DNA from: Haliclona indistincta
Lineage: Eukaryota; Porifera; Demospongiae; Haplosclerida; Chalinidae
Length of the DNA stretch: 64,000 nt
Reading direction: 5' to 3'
Assembly: GCA_964017065.1 (NCBI GenBank)
Contig: OZ024789.1
Coordinates: 340,843-404,842, forward strand
The first letter of the stretch is position 1; every line of letters begins with the position of its first letter. A program made the translations under genes and the position numbers. Shown in pieces: positions 61,885 to 64,000 of the stretch. The notes below the pieces were generated by a model, which was not told the origin of the DNA, made no database searches, and saw only the letters and a list, made by a program, of their open reading frames with translations.

Positions 61885-63465
61885 TCATGTATTACCTGGT
61901 GCGGGTGATTGGTGTGCTGAAGAGTAGCGTGCTGCAATATCACTAGCAACTCTGTGCTCTGCTTTCATGCTCTTCAAAGCTGAGATCAGGTCACTCCAAG
62001 ATGCACTGGGAGAGCTCTTTAACCATGCACCAAGCATTTCAGTTTTGAGAATGCCTAATCCACGTGAATGATAGGTGGCACGAATGTTCTCCAGTTGTGT
62101 ATTAGTGAGATCAAGATTAAGACCAAGAGTGTGCCAATCTGTAACGTTCATGACTGCTTCAACAAGCAGTCTGAGAGGAGGAGAGCCTGCAGTATGATGA
62201 GACAATAGACAAATAAACTTACACAGTAAAGAAAATGAATAGCAGAAGAGAGAAAAGGAGATAATAAAAAAGTGCTCTCTTCAGAGAAAAGAGAACAAAA
62301 TATGACAATTATTGCACCTGTAGCCTCAAATTGTTGTGGTTTTCCAACATATTGAGCTATACCTACACAAGTTAATATGAATTGCATTAAAAAGACTAGT
62401 CATGTTTGCATACCTTGTTTCATTTTCTCAGCCAATACTTGTATCTGCCCAACTCGTGACATAGCACTGACAAGTGGTACTAGTAAGTGAGGGTCTTCCT
62501 CCAGTCCAAGAGTCTTCAGGAATGAGCTGCCAGTGACCTTACTGGAGGATAACTGAGCTATCTTCTTATATGAAATCAGAGCAGAGCCAGAGCTGAGTTG
62601 AGTGAGGAGAGATTGACATGTGTGCTCATCAGAGACTGCTTCAACCAGACGATGGTAGAAATCAATGTATACCTCCTTCAGTGAGACTGTTGCAACATCA
62701 GGCTGAAAGAAACAAATAAATTTGGACAAAATAATAATTATAGAGGTTAGTCTGTTACCTCCTTCAGAATAATAGGAAACACGACCTTCCCATCTACTGT
62801 CACCTCATCCACTCCAGCATCCTTGAATACTACCGCGTTATCACGAGCCAGTTGCTCTAACTTGTCACTATGAGCCTCAGAGAAGAACCATGAAATGATC
62901 ACTGATCCTGGCTTCATGTGTATACGGACCAAAAACCTTTGGCAATCACCAAAGCCTCTCAGTGCCAATTCTTCCATATCTTTCAAAGTTCGATTCGTGG
63001 CAAAGGCTTTGGAAACTCTAATAGTAAGATCTTTTGTCTGGTCTGGTTTGATTGGCTCGGCTCTACTGACAACAGCTTCTTGAAAATTAAGAACTGTAGT
63101 ATCCTCAAGAAAAATTTTCATTTTTGCTTCATACTCATCGATACACTTTGTCAACTTTTCTATTTTGAAGCGAGCTACTAGTTCCTTGAGATAGTAGATG
63201 TTGAATGTATCAATGTGTCCTTTGCATATATGCAACTGCTGTAAGAGCAAGGAAAAGTTAACGCACTGGCTGAAGTCTATAGTTTTCAATTCATGATTAA
63301 GATAGACTTGAGCTTCAGAAAGGTCACAATTGTACTCGGTAAACAATTTAGGAAGGTCAGTTAACATATTGGTGAACGAGGTCTCCAGATGACGTAATCT
63401 TTCAGCAACTGCAGCAGTTTCTAGTACCTCGGGTGTAATATTCTCTGATTTTGAGCTTGTAGATC
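61885..63465 (-). CDS. Death-domain protein, 5' end not found
   Basis: Exons: 62759-63465, 62414-62702, 62318-62362, 61885-62186. Phases agree, and the reading ends at TGA 61885-61887 (a GT at 61895 could instead lead to a further exon). The last about 95 residues form a death domain (WHTLGLNLDLTNTQLENI, then MLGAWLKSSPSASWSDLISA), a six-helix homotypic interaction fold used in apoptotic and immune signalling. The large N-terminal exon encodes a helical and mixed region ending MKPGSVIISWFFSEA, whose family I cannot name. The middle exon is helical and may be another death-fold-like domain. Exon 62759-63465 starts in phase 1 after an acceptor, so at least one upstream exon exists; I found none in 63466-64000. 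It is likely a cytoplasmic adaptor. Its partners are unknown. Confidence 0.7.
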
Positions 63466-64000
63466 CTACAAAATAGTATACGAAGAAGCAACATAGAAAT
63501 GGGATGATATGTTGTTCTAATAGGCAAGGTTATATGTTCGCTTTTTATACAAAGTTGGACTGTCAATGGTTGCTATGGTACAAGTCACCTATTTCATGCC
63601 TACCAGGCAGGGGGGTACGACAAGCTAATTTAATATGACGTATTGCTGACATACGACACGCCCACTAACGAACAATAATGCTGTATGCAGGATAGTTTAA
63701 ACAGTTTGCCATCGCGCTATAGTAAATGATATCGAGCTCAAGTGTGCATTGTTTACACTCCAGATCAAGGCAAGTAATATTTCAGAACAATCTACTGAAA
63801 ATAGCTGAAACAAGTTATCTGCCGTTACAGTGATTGGACAACATTGATGCGTATTGCAGCCAGAGTTTGCGCGCCACAACTGAAATTTCTTTACATTATT
63901 AACCGAATGATGCTCAAGAATTATAGCGTGCTGTTTTTATCACGTTGGTGCTTTCTTTGGTGAATAGTTTTGCCAACCAATGCTCTATCTTCATCTCTCT
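63466..64000. other. Right edge of window, no gene recognised
   Basis: Should hold an intron or upstream region of the death-domain gene. No exon with a compatible phase-1 donor and start codon was found with confidence. Small ORFs are unsupported. Confidence 0.35.

Overview
The window is eukaryotic. Its genes are split by GT-AG introns, many only 44-60 nt long, there are no bacterial operon signals, and much of the non-genic DNA is palindromic or TIR-bearing mobile elements and minisatellites. The gene set (a Neuralized-domain plus TKL-kinase fusion, a kinesin-14, a death-domain adaptor, and a tandem family of HELZ2-like helicase/RNB proteins) together with the compact introns points to an early-branching metazoan, most likely a demosponge. 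The taxon is inferred from gene style, not proven.

Layout. 1-6515 is a repeat nest: a 5.7 kb inverted-repeat pair holding a 20/22-bp minisatellite and a 2 kb foldback element, which itself carries two smaller elements (target duplications TTAA and TA). 6516-8256 holds the C-terminal exons of a plus-strand kinesin-14 among CT and GAGT microsatellites, with a damaged 5' part. 8620-14286 (minus) is an 8-exon gene joining an N-terminal NHR (Neuralized) domain, a long charged repeat-rich linker and a C-terminal TKL-type kinase. 14913-60981 (minus) is a tandem array of four HELZ2-like loci: A (14913-23185), B (25750-31915), C (33268-46880) and D (47722-60981). 61885 to at least 63465 (minus) is the 3' part of a death-domain gene whose 5' end was not found.

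The helicase array is the main point of interest. Spliced by eye with consistent intron phases, locus C gives one uninterrupted frame of 3,512 codons. Locus D gives about 3,598 codons with a single one-base interruption in a T run. Both predict CCCH zinc finger, SF1 helicase, Pro/Lys-rich linker, second SF1 helicase, RNB (RNase II) domain and third SF1 helicase: the helicase-RNB-helicase plan of HELZ2 with an extra zinc-finger/helicase module fused in front. Locus A has only the helicase-RNB-helicase part. Locus B is decaying: half its RNB domain is lost out of frame and three exons of its last helicase are gone. Vertebrate HELZ2 is an interferon-induced RNA helicase/nuclease linked to control of viral and LINE-1 RNA, so an RNA-surveillance or antiviral role is a reasonable hypothesis, but nothing in the DNA shows it directly. 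The adjacent death-domain gene fits an immune-type neighbourhood only by inference.

All exon coordinates were derived by reading splice sites and homology between the paralogues. No transcript or database comparison was available.
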